NCBI RefSeq assembly: GCF_023953935.1
Contig: NZ_JAMLIW010000002.1
Coordinates: 248,001-312,000 of the forward strand
Direction: 5' to 3'
Length of the DNA: 64,000 bases
DNA from: Thermomonas sp.
Lineage (GTDB): Bacteria > Pseudomonadota > Gammaproteobacteria > Xanthomonadales > Xanthomonadaceae
A program made the translations under genes and the position numbers. Below are positions 38,542 to 46,649 of this stretch, piece after piece. The first letter of the stretch is position 1; each line of letters opens with the position of its first letter. The notes under the pieces are model-generated. The model did not search any database. It had not been told where the DNA came from and saw only the letters and a list, made by a program, of their open reading frames with translations.

Positions 38542-39696
38542 TCACTCGCCGTAGCGACGCTCGGAGTGCGTGGCCTGGTGGTCGATGACGCAGAAACCGC
38601 CCGCGCACGGCGGCCGGTGGGCGTCGAGCAGGGCCAGCGAGCCCTGCATGTCGCTCATGCCCGCCACCCAGTGCTCACGCATCGACTGCGCGGAAAATTC
38701 GTAATCCTTGTTCTGGGATTCGAAGGGCTTGGGTCGGTGGATGACGTGAACGAGGGTGACCGCCGGCATCTGGCTGGCTTGCAGCAGCGCCCGCACCTCG
38801 GGGCGGGCACGCCGGTCTTTCGGCAACAGCTCGGCCATCCGGTGCAGATCGTGCCGCAGCTGGTGGCGCTCGCGCACCAGATCGCTGACCAGGCGCGTGC
38901 GGCTGGAAAAACGGATGTCCTTCTGGCGCTCGGCCACCGCCTCGAGGTCCTCCGGAAGCGCGCCGCGCGCGCTGAACAAATCGACCTGGAAGATCGTCGC
39001 GCGCCCGTCCGCCCGACCCTTGAGCTGTTCCATCACCCGCGCCAACGGCGTGTTCGAAACCAGCCCGCCATCCCAATAGTGACGACCGTCGATCGCGATC
39101 GCCGGAAACCCGGGCGGCAGCGCACCGCTGGCCATCACGTGTTCGGGGCGGATGCGGATGCTGCGGTTGTCGAAATGCACCAGGTTGCCGGTTTCCACAT
39201 CCACGGCATCCACCGAGAAATGCACCGCACCGTCGTTGATGCGATCGAAATCGACCAGCTCGAGCAGGGTTTCGCGCAGCGGCTGGGTGTCGTACACGCT
39301 GGCCGGCGGGTGTGGCCACCATTCCCACCACGGGCGCGGGCTGAAGAACCCCGGAACGCCCATCCAGACGCCCCACAGCGCGGCGCCGGTATTCATCCAC
39401 GGCCGCAGGAGGGCATCCGGGTGTTTGACCGCAGGCTCGACGAACGGCAGGCTCACGCGCTCCCAGAACGCGTGCAGCCGCTCGACCCGGCGCGTAGGCG
39501 GATTGCCGACGATCAGCGCGGCGTTGATCGCGCCGATCGACACCCCGGCCACCCAGTCGATGTCGCCGCTGCGCGCCGCCAGCGCCTCGAACGCACCGGC
39601 CTGATAGGCCCCCAGCGCGCCGCCGCCTTGCAGCACCAGTGCGGTGAAGGGCCGATCGGTTGCCGCCGGCGGGTGACTTGCCTTGATCCTTGGCAT
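38542..39696 (-). CDS. Patatin-like phospholipase with DUF3734 C-terminus
   Basis: The 384-residue protein has the patatin oxyanion loop [11 protein letters not shown], the nucleophile S53 in GVSIG and the catalytic aspartate in YWDGGLVSN. The remainder (about residues 210-380), including [19 protein letters not shown], matches the DUF3734 extension of the phospholipase branch linked to polyhydroxyalkanoate metabolism. Its coupling with a 3-hydroxybutyrate dehydrogenase fits a role in PHB or fatty-acid turnover. No signal peptide is seen, so it is probably cytoplasmic. Confidence 0.9.
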   Translation of the reverse strand: MPRIKASHPPAATDRPFTALVLQGGGALGAYQAGAFEALAARSGDIDWVAGVSIGAINAALIVGNPPTRRVERLHAFWERVSLPFVEPAVKHPDALLRPWMNTGAALWGVWMGVPGFFSPRPWWEWWPHPPASVYDTQPLRETLLELVDFDRINDGAVHFSVDAVDVETGNLVHFDNRSIRIRPEHVMASGALPPGFPAIAIDGRHYWDGGLVSNTPLARVMEQLKGRADGRATIFQVDLFSARGALPEDLEAVAERQKDIRFSSRTRLVSDLVRERHQLRHDLHRMAELLPKDRRARPEVRALLQASQMPAVTLVHVIHRPKPFESQNKDYEFSAQSMREHWVAGMSDMQGSLALLDAHRPPCAGGFCVIDHQATHSERRYGE

Positions 39697-39766
39697 GAAT
39701 GAATGTTTGCGAATCGGACCCGTTCAAGTTAGCGCGGCGTGCGCCGCGAACGCGTGAACGTCCGCG

Positions 39767-40408
39767 TCACTTCTGCTTCCAGGCCCCGCCCACCTGGTAC
39801 CACCAGCCCGGGCGCGCGCTGCTGATCCACTGCTTGGCGAACACGCCGCGAATCTGGGCTTCCCACTCGGGGTGGCCGTTGGCGACCGCGACTTCACGGT
39901 AAACCGCCTTGCGGTCGCGATTGTCGTCGGCCACCGCCGCGTTCATCGCCACCCGATCCTTGAGTTCGATCTTCGACGGATCGCGCACGGTGATCAGCCC
40001 GTCGTCGGTAAAGCCCAGCGCACCGCTGTCGAACCCGGCACGCAGGGTGGCGCCGAAGCGGGCCTCCATGCGCGCCTGGATCGCCTGGATGGTCGGCGTC
40101 TTGATGGTGATGTCCGGCGCCGACTGCGCCTGCGCGCTGCCGATGCCCAGCAGCATCCACGGATCGAAGCGTGCACCGGCGTTGGCGCCGCCAAAATCGA
40201 GCCGCCGCTGCAGCGCCATGCCGCCGCCCGCAGGCGCCGGCTCCTGCGCCGGTTCCTGCGCCGGCGGGGCGTTCGGATCGCTGATGACCTTCTCGACGAA
40301 CTCACGCGCGGCGTCGCGCGCCTCGGCCGCCGGGAAATAGACGTTGATCGTCACGCAGGCCGTCAGCAGCAGCCCGCTGGCCATCGGTATACCCATCCAC
40401 TTGCGCAT
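39767..40408 (-). CDS. YdbL-like (DUF1318) lipoprotein
   Basis: The 213-residue protein begins with a lipoprotein signal (residues 1-17, lipobox LLTAC). After it comes VTINVYFPAAEARDAA, the YnbE/DUF1318 lead, then a Pro-rich linker and a C-terminal DUF1318 domain (TIQAIQARMEARFGATLRAG, DDGLITVRDPSKIELKDRVA, then EWEAQIRGVFAKQW). In E. coli ydbH-ynbE-ydbL is an operon for an envelope-spanning lipid-transport complex. Here the lipoprotein anchor and the DUF1318 domain seem combined in one polypeptide, replacing YnbE plus YdbL. The start ATG 40408 is chosen for the signal sequence. The ydbH-like gene ends 33 bases before. Confidence 0.72.
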   Translation of the reverse strand: MRKWMGIPMASGLLLTACVTINVYFPAAEARDAAREFVEKVISDPNAPPAQEPAQEPAPAGGGMALQRRLDFGGANAGARFDPWMLLGIGSAQAQSAPDITIKTPTIQAIQARMEARFGATLRAGFDSGALGFTDDGLITVRDPSKIELKDRVAMNAAVADDNRDRKAVYREVAVANGHPEWEAQIRGVFAKQWISSARPGWWYQVGGAWKQK

Positions 40409-40441
40409 CACATTCACTCCGTTCCGGCTGACTCGTTCCAT

Positions 40442-42472
40442 TCATTCAATGACCGGCGCTACCTCGCCCTTGCCCGCCGCCAGCAGTCGCTGCACCAGCG
40501 TCGTCCAATCAACGGCGCGATTGAAGCCGATCACGTCCAGCCGCGGCACGCCGCTGCCTTCGACAATAGTAAAGGCGTTTTCGTCCTGAGCCCCCGCTGA
40601 ACCCGACAGCCCGCTCATCGTGCAGATCTGGTTTTCCAGCCGGCAGCCAATCCCCAGGCGGCGATAGCCGAAGTCCGAAAACAGCCCGATCAGCTGGCCC
40701 TGAAGGCTGGCCATGAACGAGGAATCGCCGACGCTGCCGATGTCCTGCACCGCGCGCTGGCTGATCCGCTGCTTGACCCCCGGCGCCGGATAGCTGGCGA
40801 AGCGGGCATCGAACGCCACCGGGGTCCAATCGACCAGGCGCAGGCCCTCGATCGATCCGTCCAGCCGGCCGGTGATCGTGCCAAAGCCCAGCACCTCGGT
40901 CAGCCGCGCCAGATCCAGGCCCTTCAGCGCGATGTCGGCGGTCAGGCTGGGCGCGGTGCCGAACGGGCGCTCCAGCGCCAGCTCCGAAAAGCGCACCGTG
41001 CCGTCGAACAAATGCAGGGTCAGGCCGCCGTCGAAATCGATGCGGTCGTTGGCGTAATGCGCGCTCGGAATCTCGCCGCCGAGCACGCCGGTGAACGCCG
41101 GCAGGCCCAGCGCCTTCGAGACTCGTCCGAAATCGATGCCTTCCAGCGCCATGCCGAAGCGGATGTCGGCGCCGGCATCCTCGCGCGCGGGACGGATCGC
41201 CACATCGCTCAGGGTCAGGCTGCCGCCCTGCATCGGCACGCGCCACGGCGCGCGCGAACGCAGGGTGCCGTCGCCGCTGCGCAGGGGAATTGCCGCGGCA
41301 CCGAATTCCAGCCCGTAGAGTTCGCCCGCGGTCCACTGCAATTGGCTGTCCACCGGCGCCTCGGCCGAATAGCGCAAGTCGCCGCGCAGCCCGTCGAAGC
41401 CGAAGCGACCGGCCGGATCGTGGAGGCCGGCATCGCGCACGACGGCGGTCACTTCGACCAATGCGCCATCCTCGATGCGGGTGGTCATGTCGACGCCACC
41501 CCGCAATTCCACACCACTCAACCCGAGCACGCCCAGCCAGCCGGACAAGTAGCGCGGCGCCAACGGGCCGAGATCGCCGCTGTGCGCTTGCAGTTCGAGT
41601 TCCCGCACGTTGCCATCCGGCGCCAACCGCGCACGGCCGCTGCCGGCCAGCACGTCGCCATCGCGCCATTCGATCCGCGGCAGCCGCCAGCCCTCGGCGC
41701 CGGCACTGTCCGCCTCGATGTGCAGGCCGACCGGCGCCGGCGGCAGCGCGACATAGGTGGAGCCGACCAGGAACTCGCCGCCGTGCAGCACGCCTGCGAC
41801 CGTCACCCGCGCGGCAGCGCTGCCCACGTAAGCCAGCTGGAAGTCGCCGCCCAGGCCTTCCCCGACGATGCTGCTGTCGGCATTCTGCAAGGCCGCCGCG
41901 TGCAGCCGCAGCGGCCCCGACACCCGCAGCGGCGCAGCGGCGGGCGCCACGATCGCCAGCCGTCCGTCCAGCGTGCCCTTGCCGAAGCTGGCCCCTTCCC
42001 ACGCCTGCGCCAGCAGCGCCTGCGCCCAGACCAGCGGCACCCGCGTGAGTATCAGCGTGGTCAGATCGGGCGTCGCCGTGCGCCGCTCCAGCGCCAGCCG
42101 CGCCTGCCCCTGCGCCAGGGTGGCGGTAAGCGCATCCACGTCGAAATGGATCCCCAGCCGCAGCGCCGCAGCGCCGTCGCCGCGCAGCGCACCCTCGCAC
42201 TGCCAGCCGTCCTCCGGCGTTCGCCGCAGCGGGCAGGTCCAAGTCAGGTCGCGAAAGTGGTAGCCCAGCGCCGGCGCATCGACGCGCCCCGCACGAATCC
42301 GCAACTGCCCGCTGTCGGCGTTCTCGGCCCAGTCCAGGCGCACCTGCACCTGTTCCAGCGTCGCCACCGGCGTGTGCATCCGCGCGATCCGCGCCTGCGC
42401 CACCCGCGCCTGCACGGCGGCCGGCGCCAGCAAGGCGGCGGCCAGACACAGGCACGGGATTGAACGACGCAT
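40442..42472 (-). CDS. YdbH-like AsmA-type intermembrane lipid-transport protein
   Basis: The 676-residue protein has a signal peptide or anchor (residues 1-22, LCLAAALLAPAAVQA) and a long beta-strand-rich region. The last 250 residues hold the family pattern LGGEIPSAHYANDRIDFDGG, then VRFSELALERPFG and GRLDGSIEGLRLVDWTPVAF, followed by the C-terminal ISQRAVQDIGSVGDSSFMA. These match the YdbH C-terminal region. The YdbL-like lipoprotein follows directly, as in E. coli. The start ATG 42472 has a TATCCT -10 box 6 bases upstream, suggesting leaderless expression. Overlap with YhdP function is expected. Confidence 0.72.
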   Translation of the reverse strand: MRRSIPCLCLAAALLAPAAVQARVAQARIARMHTPVATLEQVQVRLDWAENADSGQLRIRAGRVDAPALGYHFRDLTWTCPLRRTPEDGWQCEGALRGDGAAALRLGIHFDVDALTATLAQGQARLALERRTATPDLTTLILTRVPLVWAQALLAQAWEGASFGKGTLDGRLAIVAPAAAPLRVSGPLRLHAAALQNADSSIVGEGLGGDFQLAYVGSAAARVTVAGVLHGGEFLVGSTYVALPPAPVGLHIEADSAGAEGWRLPRIEWRDGDVLAGSGRARLAPDGNVRELELQAHSGDLGPLAPRYLSGWLGVLGLSGVELRGGVDMTTRIEDGALVEVTAVVRDAGLHDPAGRFGFDGLRGDLRYSAEAPVDSQLQWTAGELYGLEFGAAAIPLRSGDGTLRSRAPWRVPMQGGSLTLSDVAIRPAREDAGADIRFGMALEGIDFGRVSKALGLPAFTGVLGGEIPSAHYANDRIDFDGGLTLHLFDGTVRFSELALERPFGTAPSLTADIALKGLDLARLTEVLGFGTITGRLDGSIEGLRLVDWTPVAFDARFASYPAPGVKQRISQRAVQDIGSVGDSSFMASLQGQLIGLFSDFGYRRLGIGCRLENQICTMSGLSGSAGAQDENAFTIVEGSGVPRLDVIGFNRAVDWTTLVQRLLAAGKGEVAPVIE

Positions 42473-42478
42473 CCGCGC

Positions 42479-42484
42479 AGGATA
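42479..42484 (-). promoter_or_regulatory. -10 box of leaderless promoter for the ydbH-like gene
   Basis: The reverse strand reads TATCCT, then 6 bases, then ATG at 42472. The same short gap also holds the promoter of the divergent receiver-Hpt gene. Confidence 0.5.
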
Positions 42485-42505
42485 CAAAGAGCCGAAGGTC
42501 CCGTG

Positions 42506-43192
42506 ATGAACACTTCCCCCTCTCCCGCCAGGCCACGCCTGCTGCTGGTCGAAGATGACCCGGTCAGCGCCGCCTTTCTGGCCGAAGGTGCGGCGCTGCT
42601 GGAACTCGACGTGCAGCGCGCCGCCAACGTCGCCAGCGCGCGTGCGGCCGGCCGCGCGGACCGCTTCGATCTCCTGTTGATCGACGCCCATCTGCCGGAC
42701 GGACCGGGTGAAGATGTGCTGATGGCGCTGCGCGAAGCCGGCCAGGACGCGCCCGCACTGGCCCACACCGCCGCGCCGGATGCCGACTTGCGGCAGCGGC
42801 TGCACGCCGCCGGATTCAGCGAAGTGCTGTGCAAGCCACTTCCGATAGCCGAGCTGCACGCCGCGCTGCGTCGGCATCTAGGTGCAGGCACTGCTCCCGT
42901 CTGGGACGATGCGGCGGCGTTGGCGGTGCTGGGCGGCAGACCTGAACAGGTCGCCGCGCTGCGCGGCATGTTCCTCGACGAATTGCCGGGACAGCGCGCG
43001 CGGATCGCTGCGGCAGTCCAGCGCGGTGATGTCACCACGATCCGCGACGAACTGCACCGGCTGAGCGCCAGCTGCGGTTTCGTCGGTGCCACGCAGCTGG
43101 CCGCGGTGGTGCAGCGGCTGCGCGCCGCGCCGACGGACGCAGCGGTACTGGGCACGCTGGAAGCAGCCATCGATGTGCTGCTGGCGCAATAA
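42506..43192 (+). CDS. Receiver plus Hpt domain phosphorelay protein
   Basis: The 228-residue protein combines a response-regulator receiver (residues 10-125; acidic pair E16-D17-D18, phospho-acceptor D60 in LLLIDAHLPD, K110 in CKP) with a histidine phosphotransfer domain (about 135-225; H184 in ELHRLSASCGFVGA). No DNA-binding or enzymatic output is present, so it probably relays phosphate within a multi-step pathway. No histidine kinase lies in the window. ATG 42506 is preferred over GTG 42503; a GAAGG site is present 7 bases upstream. Confidence 0.85.
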   Translation: MNTSPSPARPRLLLVEDDPVSAAFLAEGAALLELDVQRAANVASARAAGRADRFDLLLIDAHLPDGPGEDVLMALREAGQDAPALAHTAAPDADLRQRLHAAGFSEVLCKPLPIAELHAALRRHLGAGTAPVWDDAAALAVLGGRPEQVAALRGMFLDELPGQRARIAAAVQRGDVTTIRDELHRLSASCGFVGATQLAAVVQRLRAAPTDAAVLGTLEAAIDVLLAQ

Positions 43193-43261
43193 GTCGCGCG
43201 CAGGGCGCGCTCCCACTGCAAGGATGCATCGCACCCTGTGGGAGCGCGCCCTGCCCGCGAC
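43193..43261. repeat. REP-like inverted repeat between convergent genes
   Basis: Two 24-base arms (43193-43216 and 43238-43261) pair with one mismatch around 21 bases. Each arm contains the GTGGGAGCGCGCCCTGC core common in REP elements of pseudomonads and xanthomonads. It begins at the receiver-Hpt stop codon and ends 26 bases before the pgi stop, so it may end transcription from both sides. Confidence 0.75.
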
Positions 43262-43287
43262 AGATGCCAAACTGCCGAAGTGCGGGG

Positions 43288-44793
43288 TTACGGACGCCCG
43301 CGCAGTTGCGCCAGCAGCGCCCGCGTCACCGGGTCATCGGCGGCGCCCTGCCCTTCGATCGCCGGCAGCAGGCGGTCGGCCAGGGTCTTGCCCAGTTCCA
43401 CCCCGAACTGGTCGAACGCGTTGATGCCCCACAGCACGGATTGCAGATAGACGCTGTGCTCGTACAGCACCACCAGCGCGCCCAGCGCCTCGGGCGTGAG
43501 CGCGTCGAGCAGCAGCAGGGTGCTTTGCCGGTTGCCGGGATGCCGAAGGTGCGGATCGTCGCTGTCCTTGCCGTTCGCCAGCGCCTCGGCCTGCGCCAGC
43601 AGGTTGGCCAGCTGGGCGGAATGGTTGGCGGCGTGCGGATGGTCGGCGCGGATCACGCCGATGAAGTCGACCGGCACCACCTGGGTGCCCTGATGCAGCG
43701 TCTGGAAGAAACTGTGCTGGGCATCGGAGCCCACCCGCCCCCACCACACCGGCACGGTGTCGGCCTCGACTGGCGTGCCGTCCAGCCGCACCGACTTGCC
43801 GAGGCTTTCCATCACCAGCTGCTGCAAGTGCGCGGGCAGCAGCCGCAGGCGCTCGTCGTAGGGCAGCACCGCCTGGGTCGCCGCACCCAGCGCATTGCGG
43901 TTCCACACCGCGGTCAGCGCGTGCCAGACCGGCAGGTTTTCGCGCAGCGGTGCGGACAGCGCGTGCGCATCCATCGCGGCGGCGCCGGCCAGCAGCGCCT
44001 CGAACGCCTCCATCCCCAGCGCCAACGCGGCGGGAAAGCCCACCGCCGACCACAGCGAATAGCGGCCACCGACCCAATCCCACATCGGCAGACTGCGCGC
44101 GGGCGCGATGCCGAATCCGGCCACCCGCTGCGGCGCCGCGCTGACCGCGTACAGGCGCGCGTCGTCCTTGAGCCAGGCGCGCACGATGGCACCGTTGAGC
44201 AGGGTTTCGCGGGTGCCGAAACTCTTGGAGACAATCACCGCCGCACTGCGCTGCGGGTCCAGCCGCGCCAGCAGCCGCTGGGCGGCATGGCCGTCGAGAT
44301 TGGACAGGAAATGCACCCGGAAGCGGGCGTCGGGCGGCGCCAGCGCATCGACCAGCAGACGCGGGCCGAGGTCGGAGCCACCGATGCCGATGCTGATGAT
44401 TTCGGTGACGGCGCTGTCGGCCAAGTGTGCGTACAGGCCACGCATCTGCGCCAGCGCCGCGCGCGCCTGGGCGTGCGCGCTGCGCGCCGGAGCCGTCATC
44501 GCAGCGTCGCCACGCAGCGCGGGATGCAAGGCGGCGCGGCCTTCGGTGGCATTGACCGCTTCGCCGCCGCACAGGCGCTGCAACGCACCGGCCAAGTCGG
44601 CACGCTCGGCGATGGCAAACAGCGCATCGAGCGCCGTGCGGTCATAGCGCTGGCGGGCAAAATTGGCATACAGCGGGCCCGCCCGCAGCGCAAAATCGGT
44701 TGAACGCGCCGGATCGTCCGCGATCAGCCGCGCAAGCGTCGTGCCGGAAAGCCGTCGGGCGTGTTCGTCCAGGCTTCCCAGCCGCCCGGTCAC
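43288..44793 (-). CDS. pgi: Glucose-6-phosphate isomerase
   Basis: Pgi interconverts glucose-6-phosphate and fructose-6-phosphate. The 501-residue protein shows [27 protein letters not shown], the catalytic region [12 protein letters not shown], the AVWNRN segment and the C-terminal [13 protein letters not shown]. It is a little shorter than the E. coli enzyme (549), as usual in Xanthomonadales. The start is GTG 44793, only 2 bases after the panD stop, indicating cotranscription with panD. It converges with the receiver-Hpt gene across a REP-like element. Confidence 0.95.
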   Translation of the reverse strand: MTGRLGSLDEHARRLSGTTLARLIADDPARSTDFALRAGPLYANFARQRYDRTALDALFAIAERADLAGALQRLCGGEAVNATEGRAALHPALRGDAAMTAPARSAHAQARAALAQMRGLYAHLADSAVTEIISIGIGGSDLGPRLLVDALAPPDARFRVHFLSNLDGHAAQRLLARLDPQRSAAVIVSKSFGTRETLLNGAIVRAWLKDDARLYAVSAAPQRVAGFGIAPARSLPMWDWVGGRYSLWSAVGFPAALALGMEAFEALLAGAAAMDAHALSAPLRENLPVWHALTAVWNRNALGAATQAVLPYDERLRLLPAHLQQLVMESLGKSVRLDGTPVEADTVPVWWGRVGSDAQHSFFQTLHQGTQVVPVDFIGVIRADHPHAANHSAQLANLLAQAEALANGKDSDDPHLRHPGNRQSTLLLLDALTPEALGALVVLYEHSVYLQSVLWGINAFDQFGVELGKTLADRLLPAIEGQGAADDPVTRALLAQLRGRP

Positions 44794-44795
44794 GC

Positions 44796-45176
44796 TCAGG
44801 CCGCCTGCTTGGCCGTCGAACGCGTGGTGTGGGTCAGCCGGTTGTCGGCATCGACATAGACCAGGGTGGGCTTGTACAGCGCGGCTTCCGCCTCGCCGAG
44901 CTGGCCGTAGGCGCAGATGATGATGAGATCACCGACCCGCGCCTTGTGCGCCGCCGCGCCGTTGATCGAAATCACCCCGCTGCCCTCGTCGGCGCGAATC
45001 GCGTAGGTGGAAAAACGCTCGCCGCTGGTGACGTCGTAGATGTCGATGCGCTCGTACTCGCGGATCCCGGCGATGTCCAGCAAACGCCCGTCGATCGCGC
45101 AGGAACCTTCGTAATGCAGCTCGGCGTGGGTGACGGTGGCGCGGTGGATCTTGGCTTTGAGCAGGGTCAACAACAT
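44796..45176 (-). CDS. panD: Aspartate 1-decarboxylase
   Basis: PanD makes beta-alanine for pantothenate. The 126-residue proenzyme has the self-cleavage site Gly24-Ser25 in YEGSCAID, where Ser25 becomes the pyruvoyl cofactor, and the conserved INGAAAH and [10 protein letters not shown] segments. ATG 45176 gives the family start [13 protein letters not shown]; a longer frame adds 20 unrelated residues. pgi follows at 2 bases, and panC lies 136 bases upstream. Confidence 0.96.
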   Translation of the reverse strand: MLLTLLKAKIHRATVTHAELHYEGSCAIDGRLLDIAGIREYERIDIYDVTSGERFSTYAIRADEGSGVISINGAAAHKARVGDLIIICAYGQLGEAEAALYKPTLVYVDADNRLTHTTRSTAKQAA

Positions 45177-45205
45177 CGTGACATTCCGAAGCGGTGAACG
45201 CTGGA

Positions 45206-45211
45206 AGTATA
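45206..45211 (-). promoter_or_regulatory. -10 box upstream of panD-pgi
   Basis: The reverse strand reads TATACT, close to consensus, about 30 bases before the panD ATG. It suggests that panD-pgi can be transcribed independently of panC. Confidence 0.4.
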
Positions 45212-45312
45212 GGCCGCAGATTGCGCACTGCAACATATGACCTCGCCACAGATGGCCTCGTCACGGATGGCCCCGCCCCGATGCGGCAGCGCCCAGTCGC
45301 CAAGCGCTCCAC

Positions 45313-46167
45313 TCAATCGGCGAGAGCGAATTCCAGGTTGTCGATCAACCGCGTCTTGCCGAGCCGGGCGGCGATCAGGGCGACGCGCGGGCCGGGCTGA
45401 CCGTCGGCGGGTTCCTGCAACTCCGGAGTGCGCAGCACGGCGTAATCGGGCACGAAGCCGGCCGCGTGCAGGGTGGCCTGGGCTTCGGCTTCGACCTGCG
45501 CGCGCGGCGCGCCCTCCAGCGTCATTGTCCGCATCCGCAGCAGGACGCGGTGCAATTCCGGCGCGGTGGCGCGCTCGTCCGGCGACAGGTACTGGTTGCG
45601 CGAACTCATCGCCAGACCGTCGTCCTCGCGCAGGATTTCCCCCGCCAGCAGCTCGATCGGAAACGCCAGATCCGCGACCAACCGCCGCACCACCAGCAGC
45701 TGCTGGTAATCCTTGCGCCCGAACGCGGCCACGTCCGGCTGCACCTGCTGGAACAAGCGAGCGACCACGGTACACACGCCATCGAAATGGCCGGGGCGGT
45801 GCGCGCCTTCCAGCACCTGGCTCAGGCCGGGGACGTGGATCCGGGCCGCCGCCGCCGGCCCGAACGGGTACATCGTCGTCAGATCCGGCAACCACAGAAC
45901 ATCACAGCCCGCGGCCTGCAATCCGGCGGCGTCCGCTTCCGGCGTGCGCGGATAGCGGCTGTAGTCCTCACCGGGCCCGAACTGGGTGGGGTTGACGAAC
46001 ACGCTGGCCACCACCCGATCGGCGCGGGACCGCGCCAACGCGATCAGCGAATGATGTCCGGCGTGCAGATTGCCCATGGTCGGCACGAAGCCGACCCGCA
46101 AGCCTTCCCGCTTCCAAGCGGCAACGGCGGCGCGCAGCCGCGCAAGCTGGGTGATGGTTTCGATCAC
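45313..46167 (-). CDS. panC: Pantothenate synthetase
   Basis: PanC condenses pantoate with beta-alanine using ATP. The 284-residue protein has VPTMGNLHAGHHSL (the HIGH-like nucleotide motif), VFVNPTQFGPGEDY, FGRKDYQQL and the MSSRNQYL loop. The start codon is GTG 46167, fixed by the family N-terminus. panB, often the gene before panC in this order, is absent; the next gene upstream is the pilin pilE, separated by a hairpin. Confidence 0.95.
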   Translation of the reverse strand: MIETITQLARLRAAVAAWKREGLRVGFVPTMGNLHAGHHSLIALARSRADRVVASVFVNPTQFGPGEDYSRYPRTPEADAAGLQAAGCDVLWLPDLTTMYPFGPAAAARIHVPGLSQVLEGAHRPGHFDGVCTVVARLFQQVQPDVAAFGRKDYQQLLVVRRLVADLAFPIELLAGEILREDDGLAMSSRNQYLSPDERATAPELHRVLLRMRTMTLEGAPRAQVEAEAQATLHAAGFVPDYAVLRTPELQEPADGQPGPRVALIAARLGKTRLIDNLEFALAD

Positions 46168-46195
46168 GGAATGATTGGGCTGGACAGGAGGGAAC

Positions 46196-46225
46196 CAGGT
46201 TCACTTCACGATGGAAATGAACCTG
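46196..46225 (-). terminator. Hairpin between pilE and panC
   Basis: Perfect 8-base arms CAGGTTCA (46196-46203) and TGAACCTG (46218-46225) enclose 14 bases, 13 bases after the pilE stop. It is a candidate terminator for the pilus operon; read on the pilus strand, only a weak pyrimidine tract follows. Confidence 0.4.
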
Positions 46226-46238
46226 CCCCTTTTGTTGC

Positions 46239-46649
46239 TTACCAGCAGCCCGCCGTTGACGGAGACTTGGTGCCGGCCTGATCGAGCGTCAGCGTTCCGC
46301 AGGAATCGCCGGATTGGGAACCCTTCGGCGCCGCCGTCAGGGTGTAGGCCCGGGCCGTCACAACCGGTGCCGGGATATTGTAGAAATCGGAGGTGATCTT
46401 GGGATCACAGTTGGGAGCGCCGGCGAACCCGACATAGGTCATGTTGGTCGTGTAGAAACGCTCGAGCTGCTGGGCCAGGGCGGAGAGACAGCCCTCCGCC
46501 GCCACCCGGCGCGTCCTGCGCACATGATCCACGTAGGAGGGATAGGCGATCGATGACAGGACGCCAATGATCGCCACCACCACCAACAACTCGATCAGGG
46601 TGAAACCCGCGCTGTGCCTCTGGGCCGGACGTTGCTTGGTCATGTCCAT
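46239..46649 (-). CDS. pilE: Type IV pilin-like protein PilE
   Basis: The 136-residue prepilin has a leader (MDMTKQRPAQRHSAG) cleaved before FTLIELLVVVAII, with the conserved Glu at position 5 of the mature protein, a hydrophobic N-terminal helix, and four cysteines in the globular part (CLSALAQQLE, CDPK, DSCGTL, AGCW) that could form the pilin disulfides. Its position after pilY1 marks it as the minor pilin PilE. ATG 46649 shares its A with the pilY1 TGA stop (TGATG), supporting translational coupling; ATG 46643 is an alternative. Confidence 0.9.
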   Translation of the reverse strand: MDMTKQRPAQRHSAGFTLIELLVVVAIIGVLSSIAYPSYVDHVRRTRRVAAEGCLSALAQQLERFYTTNMTYVGFAGAPNCDPKITSDFYNIPAPVVTARAYTLTAAPKGSQSGDSCGTLTLDQAGTKSPSTAGCW

